NCBI RefSeq assembly: GCF_018614955.1 | Contig: NZ_JAGGNV010000027.1 | Location: forward strand, 124,001 to 188,000 | Length of the DNA stretch: 64,000 nucleotides | Direction of reading: 5' to 3' | From: Variovorax paradoxus | GTDB taxonomy: Bacteria; Pseudomonadota; Gammaproteobacteria; Burkholderiales; Burkholderiaceae_C | Part shown: in pieces, positions 1-7,759 of the stretch | How positions within the stretch are numbered: the first letter of the stretch is position 1 | How the letters are laid out: each line of letters begins with the position of its first letter | Program-made: the position numbers and the translations under genes | Notes under the pieces: model-generated | Databases searched by the model: none | What the model was told of the DNA's origin: nothing | What the model saw: the letters and a program-made list of their open reading frames with translations, nothing else

Positions 1-128
1 TTAGAAGATTGTTTGGATTCTGCAAACAGTGATTATTGGCCTTGCTCGTTTATCCGGAAGGCACGGATCCCTAGAGTCCCTTCATCGTTATCACCGGGTC
101 GGCCTCGACCCATTCAAGAAGGCAATCC
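1..128. other. window edge, no gene recognised
   Basis: This leader before the first gene shows no protein-like open frame on either strand. A weak purine-rich stretch (AGAAGG) just upstream of position 129 probably serves as the ribosome binding site of the RidA gene. Nothing else is supported. Confidence 0.5.
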
Positions 129-533
129 ATGACTCAGCGTGACGTCGTTTTTCCGCCCGGGCGCCAGGCGCTCTACGAAAGGAATCGCTATTCGCCGGCG
201 ATCCGGTCCAATGGCTTCCTGTTCGTTTCAGGGCAGGTTGGCAGCCGCGAGGACGGCTCGCCCGAGCCCGACCTGGAGGCGCAGGTCCGGCTCGCTTTCG
301 ACAACCTCAAGGCGATCCTGGTGGCTGCGGGCTGCACGTTCGACGATGTGATCGACGTGACCGTCTTCATCGTCGATCCCGAATCGAGGTTCGACGCGAT
401 CTGGAAGGTGGTGCCGGAGTATTGGGGCAACGCGCCGCACCCGACGCTGACTGGCGTCGGCGTGACCTGGCTCTATGGCTTCCAGTTCGAGATCAAGGTG
501 ATCGCGAAGCTTCCTGAGACCAGTGATGGTTGA
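129..533 (+). CDS. RidA (YjgF/YER057c/UK114) family protein
   Basis: A 134-residue protein of the length and layout of RidA enamine/imine deaminases. These are cytosolic trimers that hydrolyse reactive 2-aminoacrylate-type imines; many subfamilies are linked to particular catabolic pathways. Visible features are the N-terminal FLFVSGQVG strand, the central AFDNLKAILVAAGCTFDDVIDVTVFIVD block and a C-terminal FEIKVIAKLP strand. The canonical substrate-binding arginine near residue 105 of RidA (usual motif near the C-terminal R-x-x-V) is not evident, so this is probably an Rid1-7 type subgroup rather than archetypal RidA. The ATG start follows a weak AGAAGG. No operon partner is clear; the next gene starts 64 bp on. 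Confidence 0.9.
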   Translation: MTQRDVVFPPGRQALYERNRYSPAIRSNGFLFVSGQVGSREDGSPEPDLEAQVRLAFDNLKAILVAAGCTFDDVIDVTVFIVDPESRFDAIWKVVPEYWGNAPHPTLTGVGVTWLYGFQFEIKVIAKLPETSDG

Positions 534-597
534 TCTCACGCTGCCCCTGCCGCGCCCCTAGAATCGTTGCAGTCATCGACAGCAAAGGATTTTCGGT

Positions 598-1014
598 GTG
601 AGAAGGTGGTTCGTGCTGCTCGCCCTGGCTGCTGCCGCCGTGCAGGCCCAGACTGCCTGGTTCACGGTGACCGGCAATCCGGACGATGCTTCCGTCAACA
701 CGGTTCAGGTCGACCCGGTGGCGATCAAGACCGCGGGCGACTTCAAGACCATGAACGTGCGCGTGAGCCGGTCGGAGCCGCGGATCAACTGGGACGGCGT
801 GCCCTACCGCTCCTACGAGTCGCGGGTCGTCTTCGATTGCCGTGCCGGCAAAGCCAGCTACCTGTACGCGAGCTACTACCTGGAGCCCCTGTGGCAGGGC
901 GCGCCGCACAAGGCCGTGGACTATGCGGGCCACCCGCGTCCCATGCTGTTTCGCAACGTCGAGCCCAATCCCACCGAGCGCATCGTGCGCGCAGCCTGCC
1001 GTCCCAGCGCCTAG
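598..1014 (+). CDS. exported protein, surface-adhesin-E-like
   Basis: A 138-residue protein starting at GTG. Residues 1-17 are a signal peptide with RR, a hydrophobic core and an A-x-A cleavage site (AVQAQ). The mature part resembles the small surface-adhesin E type domain common in betaproteobacteria: WF at its start, a central Y-S-x-x-S-R-V-V-F-D-C and a late C-R pair, so the two cysteines could form a disulfide. Family members are periplasmic or outer-surface proteins of unknown role. The stop codon lies inside a perfect palindrome. Function beyond export is inference. Confidence 0.65.
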   Translation: MRRWFVLLALAAAAVQAQTAWFTVTGNPDDASVNTVQVDPVAIKTAGDFKTMNVRVSRSEPRINWDGVPYRSYESRVVFDCRAGKASYLYASYYLEPLWQGAPHKAVDYAGHPRPMLFRNVEPNPTERIVRAACRPSA

Positions 1015-1034
1015 GGCCTGTTAACAGGCCCTAG
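1011..1034. repeat. 24-bp perfect palindrome over a stop codon
   Basis: Positions 1011-1034 read identically on both strands, centred on GTTAAC, and the TAG stop of the upstream gene lies inside. As RNA it would fold into a stem of up to about ten pairs with almost no loop. No T-run follows, so it is not a standard intrinsic terminator. It may be a 3'-end stabilising hairpin or a protein-binding site. Confidence 0.7.
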
Positions 1035-1132
1035 CTGCGCAAGATTCGTCAAGCGCAGCGCAAGAGGGATCAAGCCGGACAACGAATATCGGCGCACCAT
1101 CGCACCCTGTTGGACTCCGCTGGCAGGTGCCC

Positions 1133-2512
1133 ATGGACTACCTAAGTACGCGTGAGACCGCCGCCGCACTGCGAGCGCGGCAGGTGTCGGCGGTCGAACT
1201 GCTCGAGCGGTCGATCGCGCGCATCGAGCGCTTCGACCGGCAGATCCATGCCGTGGTCGTGCGCGACTTCGAGCGCGCGCGTGCCGCGGCACGAGCGGCC
1301 GATGCGGCGCTGGCGCGCGGCGAGCGGCGTCCGCTGCTGGGCGTGCCGATCACCATCAAGGAGGCCTTCAACGTGGCGGGCCTGCCGACGACCTGGGGCG
1401 TCCCCGGCACCGAGAAGGCGCTGGCGCCGGAGGATGCGGTGGTCGTCCGGCGCCTCAAGGCCGCCGGCGCCGTGCTGATCGGCAAGACCAACCTGGCGCT
1501 GCACCTGGCGGACTGGCAGAGCGACAACCCGCTCTACGGCTTCACGCGCAATCCCTGGGACGAGGGCCGCACGGCCGGCGGCTCGTCCGGCGGTTCGGCC
1601 GCGGCGCTGGCGGCGGGCTACGTGTCGCTCGAGTTCGGATCCGACCTGGCCGGGTCGCTGCGCGTGCCGGCGCACTGCTGCGGCATCTTCGCGCACAAGC
1701 CGACGCACGGCCTGGTGCCGATGCGCGGGTTCGCGCCGCCGGGCACGCCGCTTCTGTCGGTGAGCGCCGATGTCGATCTTGCCGTGGTCGGCCCCATGGC
1801 ACGAAGCGCGGGCGACTTGGCGCTGGCGCTCGACGTGACGGCGGGGCCGGACGATGACCGCGCCGCGGCCTGGCGGCTGGCGCTGCCGCCCGTGCGCCAC
1901 GACGCGCTGGCGGATTTCCGCGTGCTGGTGCTCGACACCCATCCGCATCTGCCCACTTCGCAGGCCGTGCGCGCCGCGCTCGATCGCATGGCCGAGGGGC
2001 TTGCACAAGCCGGCTGCAGGATCGCGCGCACGAGTCCGCTGCTGCCGGACCTCGCGCGCCTGGCCGTGACCTGGGACACGCTGGTGGAGGCCCTGGTCGG
2101 CGCCGACATGCCCGATGCGTACTCGATCAGCCATCGCGACTGGGTGCATGCCGACCGCGTGCGCATCGGCTTTGCGCACCAGTGGCGGCAGTTTTTCGCG
2201 CAATGGGATGTGGTCCTCTGCCCCGTGCTGCCCATCACCGCCTTCGCGCACGACCACGGCGAGATGGAGAAGCGGCGCATCGTGGTCGACGGGCAAGCGG
2301 TCCCCTACGGCGCCCAGTCGGTCTGGGCCAGCGTTGCCACGCTCACCGGCCTGCCGGCCACCGCGATGCCGATCGGGCTGGCCGAAGACGGCCTGCCGGT
2401 CGGCATGCAGATCGTGGGGCCGTACCTCGAGGACCGCACGACTCTTGGCTTTGCCGAACTGGTGGAGCGCGAGTTCGGCGGCTTCGTCGCACCGCCGGGT
2501 TTCGGCGGCTGA
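1133..2512 (+). CDS. amidase signature family enzyme
   Basis: A 459-residue cytosolic hydrolase of the amidase signature family (acylamidases, aryl-acylamidases, GatA relatives). It carries the full Ser-cisSer-Lys triad region: Lys in GVPITIKEAF near residue 76, the glycine/serine-rich GGSSGGSAAAL near 149-159, and the nucleophilic Ser in GSDLAGSLRVPA near 175. The C-terminal LPVGMQIVGPYLED block is also typical. ATG at 1133 is preferred over GTG at 1127 because GGCAGG sits about five bases upstream. It stands alone, so the substrate amide cannot be deduced; it is not the GatA of a GatCAB operon because no gatB or gatC is adjacent. Confidence 0.9.
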   Translation: MDYLSTRETAAALRARQVSAVELLERSIARIERFDRQIHAVVVRDFERARAAARAADAALARGERRPLLGVPITIKEAFNVAGLPTTWGVPGTEKALAPEDAVVVRRLKAAGAVLIGKTNLALHLADWQSDNPLYGFTRNPWDEGRTAGGSSGGSAAALAAGYVSLEFGSDLAGSLRVPAHCCGIFAHKPTHGLVPMRGFAPPGTPLLSVSADVDLAVVGPMARSAGDLALALDVTAGPDDDRAAAWRLALPPVRHDALADFRVLVLDTHPHLPTSQAVRAALDRMAEGLAQAGCRIARTSPLLPDLARLAVTWDTLVEALVGADMPDAYSISHRDWVHADRVRIGFAHQWRQFFAQWDVVLCPVLPITAFAHDHGEMEKRRIVVDGQAVPYGAQSVWASVATLTGLPATAMPIGLAEDGLPVGMQIVGPYLEDRTTLGFAELVEREFGGFVAPPGFGG

Positions 2513-2572
2513 ACCCGTCGATGACGCTTCTTGGGGCGAGCTTAGACTTTGCGGGTGAGGAAACGACTACCG

Positions 2573-3058
2573 ATGCTTCAGATACGAAAAGCGGTTGCGG
2601 AAGACGAGGACGGCCTCTGGCAGATTCTTGAACCCGTCATTCGCGCGGGCGACACGTATGATTTTCCGCCCCAGACTGGTCGGGACGAAGCCCTTCGTGC
2701 CTGGCTGGCACCTGCCAACGTTTGCTACGTCGCTCAAGAGGGCAGCGAACTCGTTGGAACCTACGTTCTGCACCCCAATCGGAAGGGCGCGGGTTCGCAC
2801 GTTTCAAATTGCGGCTACATGACCGCTAGCCATGCCCATGGTCGAGGAATCGGAAGTGCCATGTGCGCACATTCGCTCGCAGAAGCCCGAGCAGCGGGGT
2901 ATCGCGCGATGCAGTTCAACTTCGTGCTTGCGAGCAACCACAGAGCAGTCGAACTCTGGCAGCGGATGGGTTTCCAGATTGTTGGCCGGGTTCCTGAGGC
3001 ATTTCTCCATCCGGTGCAGGGGTACACCGATGCGCTTGTGATGTATCAGCGCCTCTAG
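2573..3058 (+). CDS. GNAT family N-acetyltransferase
   Basis: A protein of about 161 residues with GNAT topology: an N-terminal IRKAVAEDEDGLWQI helix region, the central strand YVAQEGSELVGTYVLHPN, the acetyl-CoA pyrophosphate loop in ASHAHGRGIGSAMCAHSL (R-x-x-G-x-G/A form), and the C-terminal N-x-x-A-V-E-L-W-Q-R-M-G-F motif. These enzymes move acetyl from acetyl-CoA to an amine. ATG 2573 is preferred to an upstream TTG since the family begins right there. G+C is visibly lower than in the core operons, which suggests recent acquisition. Confidence 0.88.
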   Translation: MLQIRKAVAEDEDGLWQILEPVIRAGDTYDFPPQTGRDEALRAWLAPANVCYVAQEGSELVGTYVLHPNRKGAGSHVSNCGYMTASHAHGRGIGSAMCAHSLAEARAAGYRAMQFNFVLASNHRAVELWQRMGFQIVGRVPEAFLHPVQGYTDALVMYQRL

Positions 3059-3216
3059 GCTCTCGGAGCCTGCTATCAGCCGTCTTCAATGCCTGCTTAA
3101 GGCGAAACCGAGCTCCGGCTTCGGGTCCAAGGCTCAGCGGCCGTGACCGGCTACAGTCGGCCAGAAACGGTCGTCCAGCATCACGCCGGGGCTTCTCACT
3201 CTTTGGATGGATATTC

Positions 3217-3371
3217 ATGGTTGCACCTGTCATCCTGATCGTTCTACTGCTGTGCTTCCTGGCTTTCTTTCTCTGGGATCGTAAGAGGTTGACGGGCTCG
3301 CCGGGTTTTTTGCCGCAGCAGGTTGGGTGGCAATTGGCTACGGGCTCATCCGTTGGCAACAAACTCGGTAG
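3217..3371 (+). pseudogene. small membrane protein, apparently frameshifted
   Basis: From ATG 3217 the frame encodes one strong membrane segment (VILIVLLLCFLAFFLW) and then basic residues (DRKR). After about residue 28 the +2 frame continues with a second hydrophobic stretch, GFFAAAGWVAIGYGLI, ending RWQQTR and TAG at 3369-3371. A single-base loss near 3290-3310 would join them into a two-span protein of about 50 residues. If the first frame is used unchanged it runs to 3399 with an unstructured tail. I do not recognise the family; the frameshift reading is inference. Confidence 0.35.
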
Positions 3372-3431
3372 GTGGAGCTGGGTCGCGCAAATCCTCTAGC
3401 CGGCTGCCTTCGGACAGGAGCGGAAGTTCGA

Positions 3432-3662
3432 ATGATGCGGTACGTTTTCAATGTGTTCGGTCGAATCATGGCCATTGAAAGAGCCAGCGACCGATGGAAT
3501 TGCTACCTGCTGGGGGCGGACGGGAAACGACGGAAGGCCGAGCTTGCGATTCCGTCCGACATCAGCCATGAAGAGCTCTCGCAGTATCTGTATGACATCT
3601 ACCACGAGAGTGCGACGCCAGCAAACGGAGACGTCGTTGAAATCGTTTCCAAGCGGGTCTGA
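3432..3662 (+). CDS. small conserved hypothetical protein
   Basis: A 76-residue soluble protein starting at ATG 3432 (MMRYVFNVFGR); an upstream in-frame start at 3372 has no ribosome binding site and a non-conserved-looking extension. It has a compact alpha/beta pattern: an N-terminal FNVFGRIMAIERASDRW strand pair, a GKRRKAELAIPSDI turn and an acidic EELSQYLYDIYHESA helix. It resembles a small DUF-type family found in proteobacteria and cyanobacteria (possibly DUF7661, not verified). It lies 21 bp ahead of the VanZ-like gene and may be co-transcribed. Function unknown. Confidence 0.6.
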   Translation: MMRYVFNVFGRIMAIERASDRWNCYLLGADGKRRKAELAIPSDISHEELSQYLYDIYHESATPANGDVVEIVSKRV

Positions 3663-3683
3663 CCTTGCCTCCCCGAGGGTTGT

Positions 3684-4022
3684 ATGCGCGTAGCGCCATG
3701 GCGTTGGGCGCTTGCCTCGTGCATGCTGACGATCCTGGTGTTCTCTCTGATGCCGCCGTCGTCGAGCATGCCCACCACGGGCTGGGACAAGAGCAACCAC
3801 GCACTGGGCTTCATGGCGCTAGCGTTCCTCTCGCACTGGTCGTGGCCCGGGCGCACTGCCGTAGCCCTCGCTGGGTTGCTGGCGTATGGGGGGCTGATCG
3901 AGGTGCTGCAGTCGTTTACACCCAACCGCTATGCGGAGATCGGCGATCTCTTCGCCGACGGCGTCGGCCTGGCAATTGGTGCAGTCCTCGCCAAGCTTGC
4001 GGCTCATTGGATGCCTCGTTGA
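3684..4022 (+). CDS. VanZ-like family membrane protein
   Basis: A 112-residue integral membrane protein with about four hydrophobic segments. Motifs of the VanZ-like family are present: the N-terminal S-L-M-P-P, the W-D-K-S-N-H-A-L-G-F loop after the first span, and the late G-G-L-I-E-V-L-Q followed by R-Y-A-E-I-G-D-L-F-A-D-G-V-G, the conserved acidic region. VanZ confers low-level teicoplanin resistance in enterococci, but most homologues have no established role; a part in the cell envelope is likely. It follows the small conserved gene closely. Confidence 0.82.
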   Translation: MRVAPWRWALASCMLTILVFSLMPPSSSMPTTGWDKSNHALGFMALAFLSHWSWPGRTAVALAGLLAYGGLIEVLQSFTPNRYAEIGDLFADGVGLAIGAVLAKLAAHWMPR

Positions 4023-4200
4023 GAACAGGCAGGAAGTTCGCCTGCATCCCAAGGGGAAGCGCCGGAATGGGCCCAAAATTGCACGTTTCCAGCGAGAGCT
4101 CGCCCCGGAATTCATACGCGTCTCAGTCCTCAACCGTACGATCACATCCAGTTCGCTCCAACTGGCACCCGGTGTCACCGCCCCCATGTAAAGGAACGCC

Positions 4201-5016
4201 ATGGATCCCATCGTCGGCCAACTGCTGTCTCCGCGCTACGACTCCGGAACCATCGCGCTCTCGTATGTGATCTCCTTCTTCGGCTCACTGCTGGCCCTGC
4301 TGTGCGCCCACAAGATGGTGCGCAGGGACGGCACGCTCGACCTGTCCATGCTGGCCTGCGGCGCGGTGTCGATGGGTGGTATCGGCATCTGGTCCATGCA
4401 CTTCATCGGTATGGCGGCCTACAGGCTGCCCGTGTCGATCGCCTACGACGTGCCGCTGACGGCCCTGTCGCTGGTCGCCGCGATCGTCATGTCGGGCATC
4501 GCCCTGTACCTGGCCGGCGGCAAGCGCTTTACCCGCGGCGGCTGGCTGGCTGGCAGCCTGCTGGCGGGTGTCGGCGTGTGCGCGATGCACTACATCGGCA
4601 TGTTCGCCATGAATATGCGCGCCAGCATGAATTTCGACCTGGTCATCGTGGCCGCCTCAGTAGCGATCGCCATCGGCGCGGCAGCGACGGCGCTGTGGCT
4701 GGCCTTCAACCTCACGGAGCTGGCGCACCAGTTCATCGCGGCCGCGGTGATGGGCGTGGCCGTGTGCGCAATGCACTACACCGGCGTGACGGCGGCCACC
4801 ATGGTCTGCATCAGCGCCGCGCCGGCGGCCTCCTACCTGATGGGCGACGGCAACGTGGGACTGGCAGTTTTCAACACGGCGTCCGTGGCGCTGATCTTCA
4901 TTGTCAGCAGGATCGAGATCGACGACTGGCTCGACATCGTCAGGGCCAGGGGGCGGACCGCTGCGCTGCCGTCAACAGCAGCTCGTTCGGCTCCGCCCGG
5001 CCGTCCGCAGTCGTGA
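4201..5016 (+). CDS. stand-alone MHYT-domain membrane sensor protein
   Basis: A 271-residue protein with seven predicted membrane spans and three MHYT-type motifs: WSMHFIGM near residue 65, CAMHYIGM near 130 and CAMHYTGV near 190. MHYT domains are proposed to bind copper through the Met/His residues and to sense O2, CO or NO; they usually precede GGDEF, EAL or kinase domains. Here the protein ends about 30 residues after the last span with no output domain, so it either signals through a partner or has another role. The YihY-type gene begins 32 bp downstream and may be co-transcribed. Confidence 0.88.
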   Translation: MDPIVGQLLSPRYDSGTIALSYVISFFGSLLALLCAHKMVRRDGTLDLSMLACGAVSMGGIGIWSMHFIGMAAYRLPVSIAYDVPLTALSLVAAIVMSGIALYLAGGKRFTRGGWLAGSLLAGVGVCAMHYIGMFAMNMRASMNFDLVIVAASVAIAIGAAATALWLAFNLTELAHQFIAAAVMGVAVCAMHYTGVTAATMVCISAAPAASYLMGDGNVGLAVFNTASVALIFIVSRIEIDDWLDIVRARGRTAALPSTAARSAPPGRPQS

Positions 5017-5048
5017 ACTGATCGAGCCTTTACGCCATCTCGCTGCCC

Positions 5049-5969
5049 ATGAGCCTTCTGAGCAACGCCTGGCGCCGCGTGCGGCACGCCGCGATGGCCA
5101 CGCCAGGCCTGCGCGTCATCCTGCTGGCCATCCGCAACTACATCCTGCACCAGAGCGCCAACCAAGCCGGCAGCATGGCGTTCTCGTCGGTGCTGGCAAT
5201 GTTTCCGCTGTTGATCCTGCTGTCTGCCGCCGCCGGCTTCGTTGGGCAGCCCGGCAACGCGGCGGCGCTGGCCGACCGCGTAATGGGCTACGCGCCGCAG
5301 GTGGTGCGCGACGCGATGCAGCCGGTCATCGACCAGGTGCTGGCTCAGCGCAGCCAGGCGCTGCTGACCATCGGCGTGCTGACTACCCTGTGGGCAGCCT
5401 CGTCCGGCATGCAGGCGGTGCGCACGGCGCTCAACCGCTCGTACGGCATCGAGCGCGGCCTCCCTTTCTGGAAAGCGCGCATAAAGGTCACACTGTTCAC
5501 GGCGATCGTGGGCGTCGGTATCCTGGCTGCGTTCAGCTCGGTGATCATCATGCCGTACGTGTGGCAGCTGCTAAAGACCAACGTAGGTGTGGGGCAAGAG
5601 GCGCTCTGGATGCGCAACAGCGTACGCTACGGCTCGGCCTTTCTGACGCTGACAACGCTGTACGCGCTGCTGTACGGCTGGCTGCCGGACATTCGCCAGC
5701 GGCTCTACACCGTATTGCCCGGCGCTTTGGTGGGCGCGGCGCTGTGGGTGGCGGCTGCCGCCACTCTGTCGTATGCGCTGCGTACCGCCGGAAAACTGGC
5801 GTTGCTGTATGGCAGCTTCGCGGGCGTGGTCGCGACGCTGGTGTTCCTGTACATCAGCGCTACCACACTGATCTTCGGCGCCGAAATCAACGCGGTGCTG
5901 CGCGAGAAGGTGGCACCGCCCGTGCAGCCGCCCCCGCCGTTGGAGCCACCCGCGGCCCCGCTGGGCTGA
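5049..5969 (+). CDS. YihY/BrkB family inner-membrane protein
   Basis: A 306-residue protein with about six membrane spans in the YihY/virulence-factor BrkB family (once misnamed RNase BN). Typical features are the N-terminal amphipathic stretch followed by NQAGSMAFSSVLAMFPLLI, the middle WAASSGMQAVRTALNRSYG motif and the late GSFAGVVATLVFLYISA segment with a following GAEINAVL. The C-terminus is proline-rich. Role unknown: BrkB affects serum resistance in Bordetella, and plant and other homologues have been linked to transport. It converges on the PIG-L pseudogene. Confidence 0.88.
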   Translation: MSLLSNAWRRVRHAAMATPGLRVILLAIRNYILHQSANQAGSMAFSSVLAMFPLLILLSAAAGFVGQPGNAAALADRVMGYAPQVVRDAMQPVIDQVLAQRSQALLTIGVLTTLWAASSGMQAVRTALNRSYGIERGLPFWKARIKVTLFTAIVGVGILAAFSSVIIMPYVWQLLKTNVGVGQEALWMRNSVRYGSAFLTLTTLYALLYGWLPDIRQRLYTVLPGALVGAALWVAAAATLSYALRTAGKLALLYGSFAGVVATLVFLYISATTLIFGAEINAVLREKVAPPVQPPPPLEPPAAPLG

Positions 5970-6622
5970 AGCAATCTGTCCCTCGCCAGAGATCCTTGGA
6001 GGCGGAGCCGACCAAGCTGAAACAGCTCCGCATAGCCATGCACACCTCCGTAGGTCCATGCATCGCCTTGCGATACCGCAAGCTATTGCCATAGCCCAGG
6101 AGTCGTCTCCGTACTTCGCGCGCTGGCTTTCGAACGCGTTGATGGCGCGCAGTTTCGCGTCCATATTCGTCTTCGACAGAATGCTGACCACGTTGGGCTG
6201 AAAGGGAATGTCGGGCCTGCCGCTGGGATAGGTCGGCTTGAACATCAAGAAGTTTGAAACCTTGCGTGCTGCAGCAACTGCAATTCTGTAGGTCGTTGCG
6301 TGTCCTGGTGTGTGTCGGCATGGAAATGGGTTATCACAGTGTCTGCCGCGAAGCGGAGCAAAAGTTTTTCAAGCTCGCCCAGGAGATGATTGAACCCGTC
6401 GTGAAGTGACGTGTCCTTCCCTCCCAGTGCATAGATCTGATTCACACCGAGGTGCACGCCGGCCATCTCGCTTTCCTTATGGCGATCTTGAGAGTCGTGG
6501 CTTGCCAGCATGGCGACGGCTACTTCGCGGCCCTCACTGCGCCACTTGTGAATCGACCCCCCCGCATTCAGCTCGACGTCATCTGCATGCGCTCCCACAA
6601 GCAGGATCCTCTTACCCAACAT
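5970..6622 (-). pseudogene. PIG-L family deacetylase, two frameshifts
   Basis: Reading leftward from ATG 6622, the first frame gives the PIG-L core: KRILLVGAHADDVELNAGG with the A-H-x-D-D zinc motif near residue 11, then THFHADTHQD. Near 6300-6304 the frame shifts by one base (one C seems lost) and continues as AAARKVSNFLMFKPTYPSGR through NMDAKLRAINAFESQ to about 6085. A second shift leads to GGVHGYAELFQLGRLRLQ, the usual C-terminal helix. All pieces occur in family order and span a normal family length. PIG-L enzymes remove acetyl groups from N-acetylglucosamine-type substrates in glycoconjugate synthesis. No normal stop is seen before the convergent YihY gene. Confidence 0.7.
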
Positions 6623-6648
6623 ATCTTTGACTACCTGTTTCGTTTGAC

Positions 6649-7283
6649 TTAGCCGCCGCCAGCAAGCACTGCGCGAAAGGTCTTGACCGTGATGATGAGA
6701 TCCAGTGCCAGGGACCATTTGTCTACGTACTCGACGTCCAGCTCGACCCTCTGTTGGTAGGTGAGGCGGTTTCTCCCGCTGACTTGCCAAAGGCCAGTCA
6801 TTCCGGGGCGCATGGCGCAGTAATGCGCCCATCCCATCGCATGAAGGCTGACTTGCCGCTCCATGCAGGGGCGCGGGCCGACAATGCTCATGTCCCCTTT
6901 GAGCACGTTCCAGAGCTGCGGGAGCTCGTCCAAACTGAGCCGCCGCAAGATCAGACCCGTCCGGGTCACACGTGGATCAGCGGCGAGGTGCTGGAAAGCA
7001 TCCCATTCACTTCGCGCCGCGGCGCTTGTGCGGAGGTGCTGCTCGAGAGCGCGATCGGCGCCATTCCTCATCGAGCGGAACTTGAGGAACATGAAGGGCC
7101 TGCCTTCGCGGCCGAGCCACCTCTGCCTGTAGATCACCGGAAACCCGGCACTGCACACCACGCTCACAGCGATGGTCAGAAGCAACGGCGAAAGAAAAGA
7201 AGGAGGCCCGCCGAGACGGTGATGTCCAGCGCACGCTTCGTTCCTCGATGAAACCTGCTTTCCCGCCTCGGGTTGACGGCCAT
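6649..7283 (-). pseudogene. undecaprenyl-phosphate sugar transferase (WcaJ/ExoY type), frameshifted
   Basis: The N-terminal part from ATG 7283 reads into TKRALDITVSAGLLLFF, the amphipathic/hydrophobic start of the bacterial sugar transferase family. It then stops unless one base is restored near 7190-7202, after which the other frame continues SPLLLTIAVSVVCSAG and the catalytic domain: VIYRQRWLGREGRPF, FLKFRSM, TRTGLILRRLSLDELPQL and SIVGPRP, ending in AVLAGGG. These enzymes load the first sugar phosphate onto undecaprenyl phosphate for exopolysaccharide. The PIG-L pseudogene follows 26 bp downstream, so the pair looks like a relict polysaccharide operon. Confidence 0.72.
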
Positions 7284-7365
7284 AGGCGCAGGCTGCCCGT
7301 ACTGGGCCGGGGAGGGGTGGGTTGCCGTGGGTCGAGGCGAACGGTGGCGTCTGAGCGGAACATTT

Positions 7366-7392
7366 GATACGCAAGATACGCAAGATACGCAA
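7366..7392 (+). repeat. three tandem 9-bp repeats
   Basis: GATACGCAA is present three times in a row, followed by two related units, GGTGACGGA and AGTGACGAA, up to 7410. It lies just upstream of the sugar-transferase pseudogene start and is visibly richer in A+T than its surroundings. It could be a binding-site array or simple slippage. Confidence 0.75.
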
Positions 7393-7471
7393 GGTGACGG
7401 AAGTGACGAAATAGTACTTTGGTCTTCACTCCTCCTGAACCCAGATCGCAAAAAAGAACTGGAGCGTCCGC

Positions 7472-7640
7472 TCACTGCGCCGGCACGATGGGTTCTCTAC
7501 TTGGAGAGATTTGACCGCGGATGGCGAAGACCTGCTGCATGGCCTGGGGCAGCAGTGCGCGAAGCCAGCGGGAGGCCGCATCGTCGTGATAGCGCTCGTG
7601 CCAGAACTGCTCAATCAGGGCCGAGCCTGGAGTAGCAAAT
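7472..7640 (-). pseudogene. C-terminal fragment of a LysR-type regulator
   Basis: The minus strand encodes ALIEQFWHERYHDDAASRW followed by LRALLPQAMQQVF, which matches the end of the effector-binding domain of LysR-type regulators (the usual W-H-x-R-x-x-x-D-P-x-x-R-W-L-R pattern). No LysR helix-turn-helix or effector core lies upstream in any frame; there the sequence becomes the leader of the gene at 7760. This is therefore a truncated remnant, in line with the neighbouring decayed genes. The call rests on one motif. Confidence 0.45.
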
Positions 7641-7759
7641 CGTTGACCGGCGGTCTCCGCGCCGCGTTCAGTCCAACCGCTTGTCTTTTCGCGCCCTAAG
7701 CCGTCCTGCATGGTCCAATCTTGCCCGCCTACGACAACGAAAGCCCGAAAGAAATATCC

